A DNA stretch of 64,000 nucleotides from Thalassobaculum sp. OXR-137 (GTDB lineage: Bacteria > Pseudomonadota > Alphaproteobacteria > Thalassobaculales > Thalassobaculaceae), in contig NZ_CP139716.1 of NCBI RefSeq assembly GCF_034377285.1, forward strand, positions 105,011 through 169,010, in the 5' to 3' direction. The number at the start of each line of letters is the position of its first letter. Position 1 is the stretch's first letter. Positions 50,806 to 60,985 of the stretch are shown piece after piece. The translations under genes were made by a program, and so were the position numbers. The notes beneath the pieces are model-generated. The model was not told where the DNA came from and made no database searches. It worked only from the letters and a program-made list of their open reading frames with translations.

Positions 50806-51330
50806 CTAAGCATTAGTGAAGCTGGGACGCCTGCCGAGATACGCGGATCGCTTGGGTGCTCCAATCATCATGGTCTCTCGCCATGCTTCTTGTTCAGCAT
50901 TGACCAAGGCCAATTCCCATACGCATCCGATCACTGGCCTAGGATGTGGAGCGATCGGCTGTTGGTTGCCATAGGTCTGACGAAAGAAATGCTGGCAGAG
51001 GACGCAACCTTGGATCCACCAATGTGCGGAGATTGACAGACCCATTTCACCAGGATGCACGATGACGAAACCCAAGTCGTTGCTGTCGTCAGTCGCCGCT
51101 ACCTGCGGTAAGACTTCCGTTTTCAGGACTTCCACGCACCTAGACATCATTTCGTCAGTGACCATTTGGCCCTCGGCGCATAGGCCGTAGATCTTCATTT
51201 CCAATGGCCCGACACTGCGGACCCCATGCATTGAGACTGCGCGCGGGCGATACATTTCGACGGGTCTGGCGCTCAATTGCCGTCTCCAACTAGAGGTGAT
51301 TTCGATAGCGACAGGTATGCATCTGGCCAT
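50806..51330 (-). CDS. Hypothetical protein
   Basis: 174 codons. The centre and C-terminus look protein-like (MKIYGLCAEGQMVTDEMMSR, DDSNDLGFVIVHPGEMG, VWELALVNAEQEAWRETMM), with a mostly alpha/beta pattern. The first about 40 residues are less convincing, and the true start may be one of the internal Met such as MKIYG. No known domain is recognised. The hairpin at 50739 lies after its stop and also after the convergent STAND gene. Confidence 0.55.
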   Translation of the reverse strand: MARCIPVAIEITSSWRRQLSARPVEMYRPRAVSMHGVRSVGPLEMKIYGLCAEGQMVTDEMMSRCVEVLKTEVLPQVAATDDSNDLGFVIVHPGEMGLSISAHWWIQGCVLCQHFFRQTYGNQQPIAPHPRPVIGCVWELALVNAEQEAWRETMMIGAPKRSAYLGRRPSFTNA

Positions 51331-51636
51331 GCGGAGCGACCGCAGCTTGGCAGGTTGCGCTCAGGTTCCTGGAACATAGGCCCAAGGCTGCAGGTCGTCG
51401 AGGCCGGCACTCGCCCAAGCGCGGGACGTTGCTTTGAGTGAAATTGGATAGTTGCGCGGTCTACGAGGTCAACGCCGTAAGACCGTTTAGAGTAGAACCG
51501 CCCCTAGGTTTCCAGCGACCGCTATGGGATGTGGGGGGCTTTGCTAACGAGCGGCCGCTATGGGTCGAACGGCTCATAGAGTGTAACCGCTCGGTCTGCC
51601 CGACCTTGTGCTCACGGGTCAGTTTCGAGCAGGCAA
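51331..51636. other. No gene; contains two dispersed motifs
   Basis: 306 bp without a convincing frame. Holds two copies of the CCGCTATGGG motif (51516-51528 and 51553-51569). Confidence 0.5.
51516..51569 (+). repeat. Two copies of the CCGCTATGGG(TCGA) motif
   Basis: CGACCGCTATGGG at 51516-51528 and GGCCGCTATGGGTCGAA at 51553-51569, 37 bp apart, in the gap between the hypothetical gene and the HAD gene. Confidence 0.6.
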
Positions 51637-52317
51637 TTATAATGTGATCTGCCTTGCACTGGCGACATGGAGCAATCCATCTGCTGCGAGGCCAACTCGC
51701 AATGAGGTGAAGTTGCGGATCCAAAATTGATCCTCGAGATCCTGTTCCTCAAGCGTTGTTGCGACCGCGATGACTTTGGCACCTGCGGCATTGCCGGCCT
51801 GGATTCCGGCAGGGGCGTCTTCGAATACGAGACAGTTGGCCGGAGTAACTCCGAGTGCCTCCGCGGCAGCTAAGTAGCCGTCTGGCGCCGGTTTGCCGAT
51901 CATGACATCCTCAGCCGTGACCATAACCTGCGGCAATGGCAGCCCTGCAGCTGCCATTCGGAGATTTGCCAAATTTCTGTCGGCGGACGTCACCACAGCC
52001 CATCGACCGGCGGGTATAGACTTTAGCAGCTTAGTCGCGCCTTCGACCTCTACGATGCCGTCGAAGTCGGCGAGCTCTTCAGCATCTATGCGTGCCGTCT
52101 CCTCAGCGATCGAAACACCGGGTGGGGCGAAATCCGCTACTGTCTCAGACGTCCGGCGTCCATGACAGGCAGCTAGCACCTTATCCGCATCGATCCCGTG
52201 TCTATCGGCGAAGCGGGTCCACGTTCTCTCGACCACGGCGATCGAGTTTACGAGGGTGCCATCCATGTCGAACAGCAGGGCGTGCACGCGAAAACCTGGG
52301 CCGAGTGTCGATTCCAT
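51637..52317 (-). CDS. HAD-family hydrolase (sugar-phosphatase type)
   Basis: 226 residues. Motif I LLFDMDGTLVNS, motif II VVTSADRN, Lys of motif III in MIGKPAPDGY, motif IV VFEDAPAGIQAG. The pattern is HAD subfamily IA, as in sugar-phosphate or phosphonate hydrolases (2-deoxyglucose-6-phosphatase/GPP-like). Cytosolic. It stands alone between repeats, with no neighbours that define a substrate. Confidence 0.92.
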   Translation of the reverse strand: MESTLGPGFRVHALLFDMDGTLVNSIAVVERTWTRFADRHGIDADKVLAACHGRRTSETVADFAPPGVSIAEETARIDAEELADFDGIVEVEGATKLLKSIPAGRWAVVTSADRNLANLRMAAAGLPLPQVMVTAEDVMIGKPAPDGYLAAAEALGVTPANCLVFEDAPAGIQAGNAAGAKVIAVATTLEEQDLEDQFWIRNFTSLRVGLAADGLLHVASARQITL

Positions 52318-52441
52318 ACAGCGTTACTCCGTGCGATCTGTTGCCTGGACCGTGCCGGCTGCGAAGCGTCGAAAACGTGATCAGCAGCAGTCGTCGGCGG
52401 CTGGGGTAACACTATTCGGCTCAACTGACACTAGAAGAGTG
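52318..52441. other. Start of gap before IS66 fragment
   Basis: Upstream region of the HAD gene (minus strand); probably holds its promoter. No gene seen. Confidence 0.4.
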
Positions 52442-52575
52442 TCAGGGGCGCAGGTCGCTGATCATGGTGATCAGGTGACCGGCGATGCCCCCGAGCACGT
52501 CGATGAGCCAGGCTTGCGGGTCGACGCCAATGAGCTTCGCCGTCTCGATCAGGGTGTAGGAGATGGCCGCCGCTT
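52442..52575 (-). pseudogene. IS66 TnpC C-terminal remnant
   Basis: Minus-strand frame reads [20 protein letters not shown] then LIDVLGGIAGHLIT before the stop, matching the fragment at 26772-26996 and the IS66 transposase end. The stop context differs, so it was cut independently. Confidence 0.8.
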
Positions 52576-52656
52576 ATGTGCTGATGTGCCTCCGCGAAAC
52601 GCCCTCGAATTTGGTTAGAGTTTTCCGGGTCTTGGAGTGCTCCTGAAGGAGATCAA

Positions 52657-52710
52657 GTGACCGCTCAGGGTGGAACGTAGTTTAGACGTCGAAGGACCGC
52701 TATGGGTCGA
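52657..52710 (+). repeat. Two copies of the dispersed motif
   Basis: GTGACCGCTCAGGGT (52657-52671) and GGACCGCTATGGGTCGA (52694-52710), in a gene-free stretch of about 310 bp (52576-52888) after the IS66 remnant. Confidence 0.6.
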
Positions 52711-52888
52711 CTGTTGAAAAAAAAGTCGGCGTCGGTCCCCAGACGCCACTCTCCCAGCAATTAGGAGTCACGTGACAGGCTGAGAAGTAGGATTGCTGTG
52801 CCAAATCTGGCCGTTTCGCCGGAATGTGGCGGGCCTCAGTTGCTGTCGCCTTTTTCAACAGTATCGGTCGACAGGAGATCTGTGTCGC

Positions 52889-54040
52889 TTAACCGGGCGG
52901 GGTTCTCGCGATGCGGCGTGCCATCGCCGCGATCAGATCGGTTCGGGTGACGATCCCGATGAGCTTCCCATAGTCGAGCACCGGCACCGCATCGACATCC
53001 CGGTCGCACATCATCGCCAGAAGGACGCTCAGCGGGGTCGTGGCCACGGCTCGGGGCACGGTCACACTCATGATATCTCCCGCCAGAACCGGTCTGCCGC
53101 GCGCGCGGTCAACCAGCCGCCGCAGGGCGGGTGCGAAGCCGCTATCGAGGCGCAAGGCATCGCCTCGCGCACGGCCGATCAGGTGTACCTGGAAGATCAC
53201 TCCGAGGAATCGGGTGTCGGAATCGATGACAGGAAGTGACGTGAAGCGGTGACTCTTGAACAGATCCGCGACGTCTCCGAGCGGGGTCGCCAGTCTCACG
53301 GTTGTCAGATTCCTGGACATGATGTCGGCGGCGGTCAGCGGACCCGTATGCTGGGTTGCCACCTGAACTTCGGCGGCGCCGATCAGACGGGCAAGATCCT
53401 TGACGCCGAGATTGAACGACTGCCGGTAGCGTTCCAGGATGTCGGTCAGGTCCTGCTCAGACAGTTCCAGCCGCTCGGCAGGGTCCGACTCACCGGCGTC
53501 CTTCGAGGGCGGATCGTCGAACTGACGGAACGGGTACCGGCGCCCCGTGACCCGCGCGTAGGCGATCGCGACGAGCACCAAGGCGATCGTGCCCGTTGCA
53601 ATGGGGGCGAGGGCAAACCGGAAGCCTAGCTGCTCCATTGCGTCGGGGCTCATCGCGGCGGTCATGGCGACGGCACCCGCAGGCGGATGGACCGCGCGAC
53701 AGGCGATTGTGGCGAAGACCGCAAGTCCGACCGACAGCGCTATTCGGGCAACCGGATCGCTCACGACCATACAGACGGATACGGCGACTAGGGCGGCAAC
53801 GGTATTCCCAACGACCGCGGACCAGGGCTGGGCAAGCGGGCTGTTCGGCACGGCGAACAGGAGCACCGACGTCGCGCCAAGCGGCGCCACGAGGTACAGC
53901 CCAACAGCCAGATCGACGGTCGGAGACAAGAGAAACTGGCCAACCAATCCCAAGCCCAGCAAGGCCCCGAACCCAGCCCGGATGGCTTCCGTCGACGACG
54001 TGCGGGCTACAACCGGCCCAAGCGCTCGCAGGATACTCAA
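52889..54040 (-). CDS. HPP-family membrane protein with two CBS domains
   Basis: 383 residues: four helices of the HPP type (YLVAPLGATSVLLFAVPNSP, ACRAVHPPAGAVAMTA), then a linker and a CBS pair (ADIMSRNLTTVRLATP, AGDIMSVTVPRAVATT). HPP proteins have been linked to nitrite/nitrate transport in plastids and cyanobacteria. Here it is next to nnrS and the nap genes in the same direction (210-bp gap), so an anion-related role is plausible. CBS domains may sense nucleotides. Confidence 0.88.
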   Translation of the reverse strand: MSILRALGPVVARTSSTEAIRAGFGALLGLGLVGQFLLSPTVDLAVGLYLVAPLGATSVLLFAVPNSPLAQPWSAVVGNTVAALVAVSVCMVVSDPVARIALSVGLAVFATIACRAVHPPAGAVAMTAAMSPDAMEQLGFRFALAPIATGTIALVLVAIAYARVTGRRYPFRQFDDPPSKDAGESDPAERLELSEQDLTDILERYRQSFNLGVKDLARLIGAAEVQVATQHTGPLTAADIMSRNLTTVRLATPLGDVADLFKSHRFTSLPVIDSDTRFLGVIFQVHLIGRARGDALRLDSGFAPALRRLVDRARGRPVLAGDIMSVTVPRAVATTPLSVLLAMMCDRDVDAVPVLDYGKLIGIVTRTDLIAAMARRIARTPPG

Positions 54041-54250
54041 CGCAATTCCTTTTCAGTCCGCGGAAGTGGCGGTCGTCGAGGCAGGGTTGGTTTGATGAAG
54101 ACCGCCTGACCAGACACCCGGAGGATCGGGCACCGTATTAAATTGGTTCGGTGTGGTCAGTAGAGCGGGAGGCCGTTGTCCTGCAAGGCGTTTCCGTGTC
54201 GGATCACCTCTGCGACGTGCAGAGGGTGAGGGGTAAGATCCATGCTCGCT

Positions 54251-55453
54251 TTATGGCGTAGCCGGGGCTGATTTGCCGATCAGGGTCCGTGCGTACAGCC
54301 CAACAAAACCGAGGAAGCCGAGCGACCAGCACAGGCCCGCGAGACGGAGCCCAAGGTGCGGATCGATCAGCCCGGCACCGGCTCCAAGGCGCAGGAGGGT
54401 TGCCGTCAAGATCGCGCCGAAGACGATGACCGTGGCCGGTGGCGCGGTTAGGGGCCGACCGGTGTGCCCTCGGGTTGCGCGCACCATGATGGCGATCGGC
54501 ATCAATCCGAAGGCACCCACGGTCCAGGCATGCAGGGCGGTGGCGGCGTCGATCCAGCCCGGCCGGAAAACGGCCGTGGCGCCAAGCAGGAAGCCGAGCG
54601 GGACGAAGAGGTATCCGAGATGCAGAACAGCCAGAAGGGGCTCGCGACGGACAGCGAACGGCGACCAGCGCGCCTGCCGGACCAGATGGCCGAACCCGGC
54701 CAAGGCGAGCGCTACCCCGGCCGTCCGCTCCAGCCAGGGAGCTGCGCCCGGCAGCAGGACCCAAAGCACGAGCGCTAGCGCGCCTGCCAGCAGGACCAGC
54801 CGGTCCAGGACGCCGAACGGTGCGGGTTCCGCGCCGCTTTCGTTACGCTTCAGCCAATTCGTCGTGAAGTTCGGTGTAACCCGGCCGCCGATCAGCGCGA
54901 CCAGCATGACCATCACAGCGATCGCGACCCGGGGGGCATACGATGGGTATCCGACCGACGAGCTCTCCAGCAGGAAGCCGATCTCAGCCAGAATCAGCGC
55001 AACGATGGCGAGGCCCACGGGCAGGTTCCGCCGGTTCCCGCCGCCGCCGATCTCACGCAGGGCGACGGCAGCGAAGACGACCGGAAACAGCAGCGCCATG
55101 CCTCCGGCCTGGAGCAGAGACAATCCGGGCAGGAGCATCGCGCCGCGGCCGAGGATCCACAGCCCTACCAGGAGCGCCAGCGGGGTGCCGACGATCGGTG
55201 GCCGCTTTGTCCAGGAGGGCAAAGCGGTCAGCAGGAAGCCAGCCAGGACCGCCCAGAGATAGCCGAACATCAGCTCATGGATATGCCAGGTCAGCGGATC
55301 CGTAGGTCCCGGCAGCGCGATCCGGCCCTCATAGAGGCAGATCCACAGTGCCACAGCTGTTGCCGCCCAGAGCGCGGCCAACAGGAAGAACGGCCGGAAG
55401 CCCAAGGACAGAAAGGCAAGGCCGCCACCGCCCGATCCTGCGTCGTCGCTCAT
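54251..55453 (-). CDS. nnrS: NnrS-family heme/copper membrane protein
   Basis: 400 residues, about twelve helices, beginning with FLSLGFRPFFLLAALWA and containing TWHIHELMFGYLWAV, VTPNFTTNW and ALHAWTVGAFGLMPIAIMVRATRGHTGRPL. NnrS protects cells from nitric-oxide stress in denitrifiers. ATG 55453 is preceded by a GGAG-like GGGAGC; the longer frame reads across the napC end. It is the last gene of the nap cluster. Confidence 0.93.
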   Translation of the reverse strand: MSDDAGSGGGGLAFLSLGFRPFFLLAALWAATAVALWICLYEGRIALPGPTDPLTWHIHELMFGYLWAVLAGFLLTALPSWTKRPPIVGTPLALLVGLWILGRGAMLLPGLSLLQAGGMALLFPVVFAAVALREIGGGGNRRNLPVGLAIVALILAEIGFLLESSSVGYPSYAPRVAIAVMVMLVALIGGRVTPNFTTNWLKRNESGAEPAPFGVLDRLVLLAGALALVLWVLLPGAAPWLERTAGVALALAGFGHLVRQARWSPFAVRREPLLAVLHLGYLFVPLGFLLGATAVFRPGWIDAATALHAWTVGAFGLMPIAIMVRATRGHTGRPLTAPPATVIVFGAILTATLLRLGAGAGLIDPHLGLRLAGLCWSLGFLGFVGLYARTLIGKSAPATP

Positions 55454-55493
55454 CGACCGCTCCCGGCCGCGGCCCCGCGCCTGCGCGGCGCGT

Positions 55494-56093
55494 CTACTGC
55501 CACCCTTTGACCCCCGACATGTCGGGAAGTTCGTGGGCGATGCCCTTGTGGCAGTCGATACAGGTCTTCTCGCCGGAGACCAGAAGCGCCTGGTGCGCAT
55601 CCGCCGCGCGCGGGCTCTGACGTGTGAAGTCCATCGACTCCTCGCTGTGGCAGTTGCGGCATTCCAGCGAGTCGTTGGTCTTCAGCCGGTGCCACTCGTG
55701 CTTCGCCAGCCGCAGCCGCTCCTCCAGAAACTTGTCACGGGTGTTGATGGTGCCGAAGATCGCCCCCCAGACTTCCTTGGAGGCCTGCATCTTGCGGGCA
55801 ATCTTGTCGGTCCACTCGTGCGGCACGTGGCAGTCGGGGCAGGTCGCCCGCACGCCCGAGGGGTTGGTGAAGTGCACGGTCGTCTGCAGCTCCGCATAGA
55901 CGTTGTCGCGCATCTCGTGGCAGCCGATGCAGAAGGTCTCCGTGTTGGTCGCCTCCAGCGCCGTATTGAAACCGCCCCAGAATACGATTCCGGCCAGGAA
56001 GCCACCGACCGTGAGGGTACCGAGGCTGAGATGGACTGCCGGGCGGCTGAGGGTCCGCCAGTAAGTCCGCAGCAGTGTCAGTAGCTTGCGCAT
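55494..56093 (-). CDS. napC: NapC tetraheme quinol dehydrogenase
   Basis: 199 residues: one N-terminal membrane anchor, then four heme sites ([32 protein letters not shown]). NapC oxidises membrane quinol and passes electrons to NapAB. It is encoded 10 bp after napB. Confidence 0.96.
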   Translation of the reverse strand: MRKLLTLLRTYWRTLSRPAVHLSLGTLTVGGFLAGIVFWGGFNTALEATNTETFCIGCHEMRDNVYAELQTTVHFTNPSGVRATCPDCHVPHEWTDKIARKMQASKEVWGAIFGTINTRDKFLEERLRLAKHEWHRLKTNDSLECRNCHSEESMDFTRQSPRAADAHQALLVSGEKTCIDCHKGIAHELPDMSGVKGWQ

Positions 56094-56103
56094 CGCCGGC
56101 CGC

Positions 56104-56571
56104 CTACTGTCTTCCGGTGGGGTTGATCAGAGAGTCGATATCGACGAAGTCGTTCTCGACCGGAGGACGGGCGTCGACCTGCGGGACATGGCACTGGTTG
56201 CAGAAGTAGCGCCGGGGCGAGACCGTCGCCAGAAACTGGCCCTCCCGATCCATGAAATGGGTGATGCTGACCATCGGCGCGCCGCTTTCGCCGGTGCGGG
56301 CTCGGGCATGGCAGGACAGGCACTGGTTGGCGTTGCGGTCCACCTGATAGCCGTCGATGTGATGCGGAATGGTCGGCGGCTGTTCTGGATAGTTCCGCAC
56401 CCGGCGCATGGCGCCGTCCTCGATCCGGGGCATCCGGGGCGAGTCGCTGTTGTCGGCCAGTGGCGCGGTACCGCGCAGACCCGCCACCTCCGGCGGCCGG
56501 GTTTCCTGGGTCAGGGCGACCGAGGTCAACCCGGCGAGGATAAGGGCGGCGGCGGCCAGGATTTGCAGCAT
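56104..56571 (-). CDS. napB: NapB di-heme cytochrome subunit
   Basis: 155 residues with signal peptide (about 1-21) and two heme sites (QCLSCHAR and FCNQCHVP). Small subunit of periplasmic nitrate reductase, linking NapC to NapA. It lies 21 bp after napA. Confidence 0.95.
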   Translation of the reverse strand: MLQILAAAALILAGLTSVALTQETRPPEVAGLRGTAPLADNSDSPRMPRIEDGAMRRVRNYPEQPPTIPHHIDGYQVDRNANQCLSCHARARTGESGAPMVSITHFMDREGQFLATVSPRRYFCNQCHVPQVDARPPVENDFVDIDSLINPTGRQ

Positions 56572-56592
56572 GGTTCCCTCCCGATCCCTATG

Positions 56593-59097
56593 TCAGACCT
56601 TCTCGATGCGGACAGCGCATTTCTTGAAGTCCGTCTGCTTCGAGATCGGGTCGGTGGCGTCGAGCGTCACCTTGTTGATGAGCTGGCTGGCATCGAACCA
56701 GGGCACGAAGACCAGACCCTGCGGCGGTCGGTTGCGCCCCCGGGTCTCGACCCGGGTCCGCATGCGGCCGCGGCGGGAGATCACCGCGATCTCGTCGCCG
56801 CGGCGCAGGTTCATGGAACGGGCGTCCTCTGGGTGCATGTAGCAGACCGCATCCGGCACCGCCTTGTAGAGCTCCGGCACGCGTTGGGTCATCGATCCGG
56901 AGTGCCAGTGCTCCAGCACCCGACCGGTCGACAGCCAGAACGGATACTCCTCGTTGGGACTTTCCGCCGGCGGCTCGTAGGGCAGAGCGAAGATCCGCGC
57001 CCGGCCGTCCTTGTGGCCGTAGAACTCCACGCCCGCCCCGGCGGTGACATAAGGGTCGTGGCCCTCGCGGTAGCGCCACCGCGTCTCCTGCCCGTCCACC
57101 ACGGGCCAGCGCAGGCCGCGCGCGGCGTGATAGGCGTCGAACGGTGCCAGGTCGTGACCGTGATGACGCCCGAACGCGGCATATTCCTCGAACAGGCCCT
57201 TTTGGATGTAGAAGCCGAACGCCTCGGCCTCCCGGTTGGCGTAGTCGTCGGCGGTCTCCTCCAGCGGATACCGGTCCACCTGCCCGTTGGCGAAGAGCAC
57301 GTCGTAGAGGGTCTTGTCCCGGTACTCGGGCATCTGGGAGAGCAGTTCCTCCGGCCAGACCTCGTCCACACGGAACCGCTTGGAGAACTCGACAAGCTGC
57401 CAGAGGTCGGAGCGGGATTCCCCGGGCGCGTCGACGAGCTGGTGCCAAAACTGGGTGCGGCGCTCGGCATTGCCGTAGGCGCCCTCCTTCTCCACCCACA
57501 TGGCGGTGGGCAGGATCAGGTCGGCAGCCTCGCAGGTGACCGTCGGATAGGCGTCGGACACGACGATGAAGTTCTCCGGGTTGCGGTACCCCGGCAGGGT
57601 CTCCTCCATCATGTTGGGTGCCGCCTGCATGTTATTGTTGACCTGCACCCAGTAGGCGTTGAGCTCGCCGTCCTTGAGCTTCCGGTTCTGCAGAACCGCG
57701 TGATAGCCCGGCTTGTCCGGAATAGTCCCGGCCGGCAGCTTCCAGATTTTCTCGGCTGTCGCGCGGTGCTCCGGATTGGTGACGACCAGATCGGCCGGCA
57801 GGCGATGGGAAAAGGTCCCGACCTCGCGGGCGGTGCCGCAGGCCGACGGTTGACCGGTCAGCGAGAACGGGCTGTTCCCGGGCTCGGCGATCTTTCCGGT
57901 AAGCAGGTGGATGTTGTAGATCAGGTTGTTGGCCCAGACGCCGCGGGTGTGCTGGTTGAAGCCCATGGTCCAGAACGACGTCACCTTGACCGCCGGATCG
58001 GCGTAGAGCTCGGCCATTTCCAGCAGCCGTTCCTTCGGCACCCCGGACATCTCATATGCCTTGTCCAGGGTGTATTCGGAGACGAATTCGGCGAATTCGT
58101 CGAAGGTCATGGCCGTGGAGCCGCCGACGGCGTTGGCGTTCTTGGCGGCCATTTCCAACGGATGCTCCGGGCGCAGGCCGTAGCCGATATCCGTATTGCC
58201 GCGCCGGAAGATCGTGTGCTTGTCCACGAAATCTCGGTTCACGCGGCCGGTCTGGATGATGTGGTTGGCGATGAAGTTGAGCAGCACCAGATCGGAATGC
58301 GGCTTGAACACCATCGCGATGTCGGCGAGGTCGAAGCAGCGGTGCTCGAAGGTCGACAGGACACCGACCTTCACATGGGGCGCGCTGAGCCGGCGGTCGG
58401 TCACCCGGGTCCACAGGATCGGGTGCATCTCCGCCATGTTCGAGCCCCACAGGAAGAAGGCATCCGCCGCCTCGATGTCGTCGTAGCAGCCCATCGGCTC
58501 GTCCATGCCGAAGGTGCGCATGAAGCCTCCGACCGCCGAGGCCATGCAGTGACGGGCATTGGGATCGATATTGTTGGAGCGGAAGCCGGCCTTGAAGAGC
58601 TTGGAGGCGGCGTATCCCTCCCAGACGGTCCACTGGCCGGAGCCGAACATGCCGACCGCGGTCGGGCCCTTCTCGGCGAGGGTCTTCTTGAACTTCTCCG
58701 CCATGATGTCGAAGGCCTGATCCCAGCTCACCGGAGTGAAACTGCCGTCCTTGGCGTATTTGCCGTCGCGCATCCGCAGCAGCGGCTGCGTGAGGCGATC
58801 CCGGCCGTACATGATCTTCGACAGGAAATAGCCCTTCACGCAGTTCAGGCCGCGATTTACCTCGGCCTTTGCGTCGCCGTGGGTGGCCACCACCCGGTTG
58901 TTCTTGGTGGCGACCATCACCGAACAGCCGGTCCCGCAGAACCGGCACGGCGCCTTTGACCATTTCAGGTCGGTCTGCGACCGGTCGGTGACCAGGTTCT
59001 GGGCCGCGGCGGGAGCCGGCAGTCCCGCGGCAGCGGTCGCAGCCAGCAGCGCCTGAGCCTTCAGAACGTCCCGTCTGCTCGTCTTACGCTCGCTCAT
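56593..59097 (-). CDS. napA: NapA periplasmic nitrate reductase
   Basis: 834 residues, full length. TAT leader ([14 protein letters not shown]), [4Fe-4S] cluster Cys51, Cys54, Cys58 and Cys86 ([18 protein letters not shown]), Mo-bis-MGD domain with the molybdenum-ligand Cys in [14 protein letters not shown]. It reduces nitrate to nitrite in the periplasm. Its ATG overlaps the 3' end of napD by 14 bp. Confidence 0.97.
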   Translation of the reverse strand: MSERKTSRRDVLKAQALLAATAAAGLPAPAAAQNLVTDRSQTDLKWSKAPCRFCGTGCSVMVATKNNRVVATHGDAKAEVNRGLNCVKGYFLSKIMYGRDRLTQPLLRMRDGKYAKDGSFTPVSWDQAFDIMAEKFKKTLAEKGPTAVGMFGSGQWTVWEGYAASKLFKAGFRSNNIDPNARHCMASAVGGFMRTFGMDEPMGCYDDIEAADAFFLWGSNMAEMHPILWTRVTDRRLSAPHVKVGVLSTFEHRCFDLADIAMVFKPHSDLVLLNFIANHIIQTGRVNRDFVDKHTIFRRGNTDIGYGLRPEHPLEMAAKNANAVGGSTAMTFDEFAEFVSEYTLDKAYEMSGVPKERLLEMAELYADPAVKVTSFWTMGFNQHTRGVWANNLIYNIHLLTGKIAEPGNSPFSLTGQPSACGTAREVGTFSHRLPADLVVTNPEHRATAEKIWKLPAGTIPDKPGYHAVLQNRKLKDGELNAYWVQVNNNMQAAPNMMEETLPGYRNPENFIVVSDAYPTVTCEAADLILPTAMWVEKEGAYGNAERRTQFWHQLVDAPGESRSDLWQLVEFSKRFRVDEVWPEELLSQMPEYRDKTLYDVLFANGQVDRYPLEETADDYANREAEAFGFYIQKGLFEEYAAFGRHHGHDLAPFDAYHAARGLRWPVVDGQETRWRYREGHDPYVTAGAGVEFYGHKDGRARIFALPYEPPAESPNEEYPFWLSTGRVLEHWHSGSMTQRVPELYKAVPDAVCYMHPEDARSMNLRRGDEIAVISRRGRMRTRVETRGRNRPPQGLVFVPWFDASQLINKVTLDATDPISKQTDFKKCAVRIEKV

Positions 59098-59398
59098 CGT
59101 TCACTCCCTCAGCATTAGCCTTCCCGGCATCCGCGGTCGGCGCGGGCGGACCGGTCTCCCCGTCGATGCCGTGGAAAACCAGATTGCAGCTCAGCACGCC
59201 GGCAAGCCCGGTAAACCGGTGGGCCAGATCGGCGATCGTCCCCTGATCGGGGCTCTCCAGCATGGCGATCAGGGTGCCGGTCGGGTGCGTGATTGGGACC
59301 TCCACCCCGGGCTCGGCCCCGATCGTCGCGGCCAACGCCTCCAGGGCGTTTGGGCGACACTGGATCAGAAGGCTGGCGATGTGGCATTCGGCGCTCAT
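59084..59398 (-). CDS. napD: NapD assembly chaperone
   Basis: 104 residues: the family start [19 protein letters not shown] and the ferredoxin-like fold through LVFHGID. NapD binds the NapA TAT signal and delays export until cofactor loading. It overlaps napF by 4 bp and napA by 14 bp. The C-terminal about 20 residues are a polar extension. Confidence 0.92.
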   Translation of the reverse strand: MSAECHIASLLIQCRPNALEALAATIGAEPGVEVPITHPTGTLIAMLESPDQGTIADLAHRFTGLAGVLSCNLVFHGIDGETGPPAPTADAGKANAEGVNDERA

Positions 59399-59943
59399 GC
59401 GGCCTCCGCCTGCAGGGTGAGGGCGTCCGCCGGGCAGGGGGTGGCGCAGGCGCCGCAGCCGGTACACCGGTCGGGGTCGAGCTCCGGGTGCGGCGGCCCG
59501 CCCAATCGCGGGCGGAACCGCACGGCGGTCTCGCCGCAGGCATCCCGGCAGACCTCGCAATGCACCCCGGCGACGGCGAGGCAGCGCGTCTCGGAGATCA
59601 CGGCCCGCGTGGTCCAGGGCGGATCGCGGTCCGGCTCGAAAACCTCGGACCGGCAGGCAACGGCACAGGCGCCGCAGAAGGTGCATTCGCCGGAGCCGGC
59701 GCCGAAGTCGACCTCCGGGAAGCTGCCCTCGCCGGTGATCAGGATCTGTTCGGGACAGGCGCGCAGACAGTCGCCGCACCGGGTGCAGGCGTCGAGCACA
59801 CGTCCGTCGTCGGTCCAGGGTGGTCGCAGTGGCTCAGGCCTCGTGTCCGCCCGGCCCGCAAGGAAGGCGCCTCGCAGGAAGGCACGCCGCGCCCGGTCGG
59901 GCCCGGCCGGCTGCGCGGGCGTCGATGTCCTGGAGCGGCTCAT
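59395..59943 (-). CDS. napF: NapF iron-sulfur protein
   Basis: 182 residues with four Cys groups typical of NapF ferredoxins (CTRCGDCLRACP, CTFCGACAVAC, CEVCRDAC, CTGCGACATPCP). It is cytosolic, thought to assist NapA cofactor insertion. It begins with a basic N-terminus and RRAFLRGAFL. Confidence 0.94.
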   Translation of the reverse strand: MSRSRTSTPAQPAGPDRARRAFLRGAFLAGRADTRPEPLRPPWTDDGRVLDACTRCGDCLRACPEQILITGEGSFPEVDFGAGSGECTFCGACAVACRSEVFEPDRDPPWTTRAVISETRCLAVAGVHCEVCRDACGETAVRFRPRLGGPPHPELDPDRCTGCGACATPCPADALTLQAEAA

Positions 59944-60179
59944 CCCGCGGGCGGCCCCGGCGGCCCCAGAATCATCTGCGAGATCCAGACGACGAAGCCG
60001 TAGGCTCCGACGAATCCGACGGCCAGCCCCGGGAAAACGAGGAAGGTGGTCACCAGAAACGCCGTGATCTCGCGGCTGCTGGTTGCCGGCGGCTCCGCTC
60101 GCCCGGCGCTGCTCTCAAGGTCGGTTTTCAACCCGAGCCCTCCCTGGTCGCGTGGCTCTTGTTCTTTCGGCGATAACAC
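59940..60179 (-). CDS. napE: NapE small membrane protein
   Basis: 79 residues from GTG 60179; the C-terminal half is the typical NapE helix (REITAFLVTTFLVFPGLAVG, then YGFVVWISQMILGPPG). Role unknown; co-occurs with napFDABC. A shorter start is possible, since the first about 35 residues are not conserved in the family. It is first in the operon. Confidence 0.85.
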   Translation of the reverse strand: MLSPKEQEPRDQGGLGLKTDLESSAGRAEPPATSSREITAFLVTTFLVFPGLAVGFVGAYGFVVWISQMILGPPGPPAG

Positions 60180-60224
60180 GCCGTTTGTTGATGCAGACCT
60201 TACGCCTGCGGCGGCGCACTCGCC

Positions 60225-60238
60225 TTGACTTTGGTCAA
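60225..60238. promoter_or_regulatory. FNR/Dnr-type box
   Basis: Perfect dyad TTGAC-N4-GTCAA (TTGACTTTGGTCAA) in the intergenic space between napE (start 60179) and the Crp/Fnr regulator (start 60287). Its symmetrical position can serve both directions. Confidence 0.8.
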
Positions 60239-60286
60239 GTGGATCGATTTCCTGGCGGTCTCACCGAGCCACAGGTCGCTGCATTC

Positions 60287-60985
60287 ATGCTTGCCGCCGA
60301 CGATCTCAGGGCCGCGACACTGTTCTCCCGTCTTTCCGATCGCGAGATCGACGCCCTGATTCCGATCGTCCGGGAACAGACGCTGGCCAAGGGGACCCCG
60401 CTGTTCCACGAGGGCGAGCCGATGGACCGCCTGTATCTCGTGATCAGCGGCTGGGTGACCCTGTTCCGCGACACCAACACGGGTCAGCGTGTCGTCATCC
60501 GGGTCTTCGGGCCGGGAGAAACCCTGGCCGAGGCGGCCCTGTTCCTGGACAGCACGTTTCCGGCCAGCGGCGAAGTGGCGGAGGATGCGCGGCTGGTCTC
60601 CATCGATGGCGCGGCCTTCGAGCGTCTGTTGGCCGCCTCTCCCCGGGTGGCCACGGGCATGATCGCGTCCCTGGCCATGCACTTGCGCGCCCTGACGACC
60701 GAAGTCGAACAGTTGAAGACCCGCACCGCCACGGAGCGGATCGCCGCCTTTCTGCTGACGTGTTGCCCGGACAGGCGGAAGGCGCGCTCGACCTTCGAGC
60801 TACCCTACGACAAGAGCCTGATCGCCCAGCGCCTTGGCATGCAGCCGGAGAGCCTCTCCCGAAATCTGGCGAAGCTCGGCTGCCATGGGATCTCGATCGA
60901 CCGCAACCGGGTCACGATCGACGATCCAAAGGCCCTGGAGAATGCGCTGGGCTCGGGCACTTTAGGACGCCTCTCGTCGGGTTAG
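60287..60985 (+). CDS. Crp/Fnr-family regulator, Dnr-like
   Basis: 232 residues: cNMP-type beta barrel (LFHEGEPMDRLYLVISGWVT), dimer helix and a C-terminal Crp helix-turn-helix (LIAQRLGMQPESLSRNLAKL). It lacks the N-terminal Cys cluster of FNR, so it resembles Dnr/NnrR nitric-oxide-responsive regulators. It is divergent from nap, with an FNR/Dnr box in between. I choose ATG 60287, which begins with the barrel; longer starts would place the box inside the gene. Confidence 0.88.
   Translation: MLAADDLRAATLFSRLSDREIDALIPIVREQTLAKGTPLFHEGEPMDRLYLVISGWVTLFRDTNTGQRVVIRVFGPGETLAEAALFLDSTFPASGEVAEDARLVSIDGAAFERLLAASPRVATGMIASLAMHLRALTTEVEQLKTRTATERIAAFLLTCCPDRRKARSTFELPYDKSLIAQRLGMQPESLSRNLAKLGCHGISIDRNRVTIDDPKALENALGSGTLGRLSSG

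Noticed and set aside
56086..58959. 957-aa open frame antisense to napA and napB
   Set aside because: Shadow of napA; no recognisable domain.
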